In this document: positions 41,516-41,921 of the stretch, piece by piece
Layout: each line of letters starts with the position of its first letter
How positions within the stretch are numbered: position 1 is the first letter of the stretch
Origin: Leptospiraceae bacterium UBA2033
GTDB taxonomy: Bacteria; Spirochaetota; Leptospiria; Leptospirales; Leptospiraceae
Assembly: GCA_002333425.1 (NCBI GenBank)
Contig: DDBL01000034.1
Location: 1 to 41,921, forward strand
Direction: 5' to 3'
DNA length: 41,921 bases
Notes under the pieces: model-generated
Told to the model about the DNA's origin: nothing
The model's input: the letters and a program-made list of their open reading frames with translations, nothing else
Databases searched by the model: none
Position numbers and translations under genes: made by a program

Positions 41516-41921
41516 ATGCCTACTCTACACTGGATTGGAAAAGAAAAAGTAATCAACCACCACAGAGATGTTCCGTTTAGGACTCTGGAGCATAAGTATC
41601 ATTACCCGACACCTCCCGTAGAGACAGGTCTGAGACCTGTCTCTACTCCGATATGGCATACACAAACTAACGACGTGTCGGGTAACAAAATCATCCACGG
41701 CGACAATCTAGAAGCACTCAAAAGCCTTCTTCCTGAGTATGAGGGGCGAATCAAGTGTATCTGCATCGACCCACCGTACAACACTGGAAATGAAAACTGG
41801 ATTTACAATGACAATGTAAATGATCCCAAGATTAAAAAATGGTTAGCCCAAGTAGTCGGCAAAGAAGGAGAAGACCTAAGTCGTCATGACAAATGGCTCT
41901 GTATGATGTATCCACGTTTGC
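41516..41921 (+). CDS. Mod-type site-specific DNA methyltransferase, N-terminal part (cut by window)
   Basis: The first 135 codons of a type III/Mod-like adenine methyltransferase; the rest lies beyond the window. The N-terminus M-P-T-L-H-W-I-G-K-E-K-V-I-N-H-H-R-D-V-P-F-R is the usual opening of this family. Then K-I-I-H-G-D-N-L-E-A-L-K (58-69) and D-P-P-Y-N-T-G (85-91) give the S-adenosylmethionine/catalytic motif IV. Between the opening and H-G-D-N-L, residues about 29-57 are coded by an 84-bp repeat element (41602-41685) inserted in frame; the palindromic core reads V-E-T-G-L-R-P-V-S-T. No strong ribosome site was seen. A partner restriction gene would be downstream and is not in the window. 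Confidence 0.88.
   Translation, partial: MPTLHWIGKEKVINHHRDVPFRTLEHKYHYPTPPVETGLRPVSTPIWHTQTNDVSGNKIIHGDNLEALKSLLPEYEGRIKCICIDPPYNTGNENWIYNDNVNDPKIKKWLAQVVGKEGEDLSRHDKWLCMMYPRL
41602..41685. mobile_element. 84-bp element with 11-bp terminal inverted repeats, inserted in frame
   Basis: Outer ends TTACCCGACAC and GTGTCGGGTAA are perfect 11-bp inverted repeats. Inside lies the 29-bp palindrome at 41618-41646. Total length 84 bp = 28 codons, so the reading frame of the methyltransferase is kept and no stop is introduced. No clear target-site duplication is visible. It looks like a miniature repeat inside a gene, comparable in principle to the palindromic elements described in Rickettsia genes. 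Confidence 0.7.
41618..41646. repeat. REP-like perfect 29-bp palindrome, copy 2
   Basis: Arm GTAGAGACAGGTCT, central G, reverse complement arm. 27 of 29 positions are identical to 21629-21657; the two differences are at paired positions (T-A changed to C-G), so the palindrome is preserved. Confidence 0.88.

Noticed and set aside
41371..41556. Minus-strand 61-codon ORF opposite the start of the methyltransferase
   Set aside because: It overlaps the conserved N-terminus of the methyltransferase on the other strand and has no ribosome site or recognised motif.

Overview
The window is AT-rich DNA from a spirochaete, most likely a member of the Leptospiraceae. Several gene families point that way: several multidomain class III nucleotide cyclases, two of them ending in the short D-W-(D/N)-G tail familiar from leptospiral cyclases; a SpiroCoCo-type giant coiled-coil protein; an EF-G with the A-H-I-D-S-G-K-T-T P-loop of the spirochaete/planctomycete/mitochondrial subgroup; a roughly 60-residue bacterial histone; a DUF1554 surface protein; lipoproteins with relaxed lipoboxes; and a large TPR protein built like the spirochaetal flagellar collar protein FlcA. 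No rRNA, tRNA or CRISPR array was recognised.

Layout. 1-13 kb is rich in signalling: three class III adenylate cyclases (zinc-ribbon/DUF5939, 7TMR-DISM lipoprotein, six-helix membrane form), a methyl-accepting chemotaxis protein with no periplasmic sensor, and a 7TMR-DISM protein ending in a SpoIIE-type PP2C phosphatase. Between them lie DUF2200, DUF4256, an AlkC-type DNA glycosylase and an NADP-binding oxidoreductase. 13-22 kb is housekeeping: tmk, map with a bacterial histone just upstream in the same direction, SpiroCoCo and fusA, followed by a dense set of intergenic hairpins. 22-25.2 kb is a compact ABC exporter operon (one ATPase, two permeases). 25.2-30 kb holds, on the minus strand, a lipoprotein sulfatase-fold enzyme with a Thr nucleophile, a HigB-like toxin with a HigA/ImmA-type fused antitoxin-protease, and an exported protein with two CBM48-like domains. 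30-34 kb is the FlcA-like protein with about 17 copies of a D-P-F-A repeat. 34.7-38.7 kb carries two paralogous Cys-rich lipoproteins, a GNAT-like protein and the DUF1554 surface protein with two tandem Ig-like repeats. 38.8-41.3 kb is a three-gene membrane-lipid operon: fatty-acid/sterol hydroxylase, degenerate Lgt-like protein, PAP2 phosphatase. The window ends inside a Mod-type DNA methyltransferase.

The features I consider most worth a second look are: (i) an 84-bp element with 11-bp terminal inverted repeats around a perfect 29-bp palindrome, lying in frame inside the methyltransferase gene, with a second copy of the palindrome carrying a compensatory base-pair change after fusA; (ii) the lipid operon, whose Lgt-like protein appears to lack two residues important in true Lgt; (iii) the histone next to map; (iv) several families of dispersed inverted-repeat elements (CTCTGTG type) sitting in most of the longer intergenic gaps.

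All assignments come from reading the translations and recalling family signatures; no database search was run.
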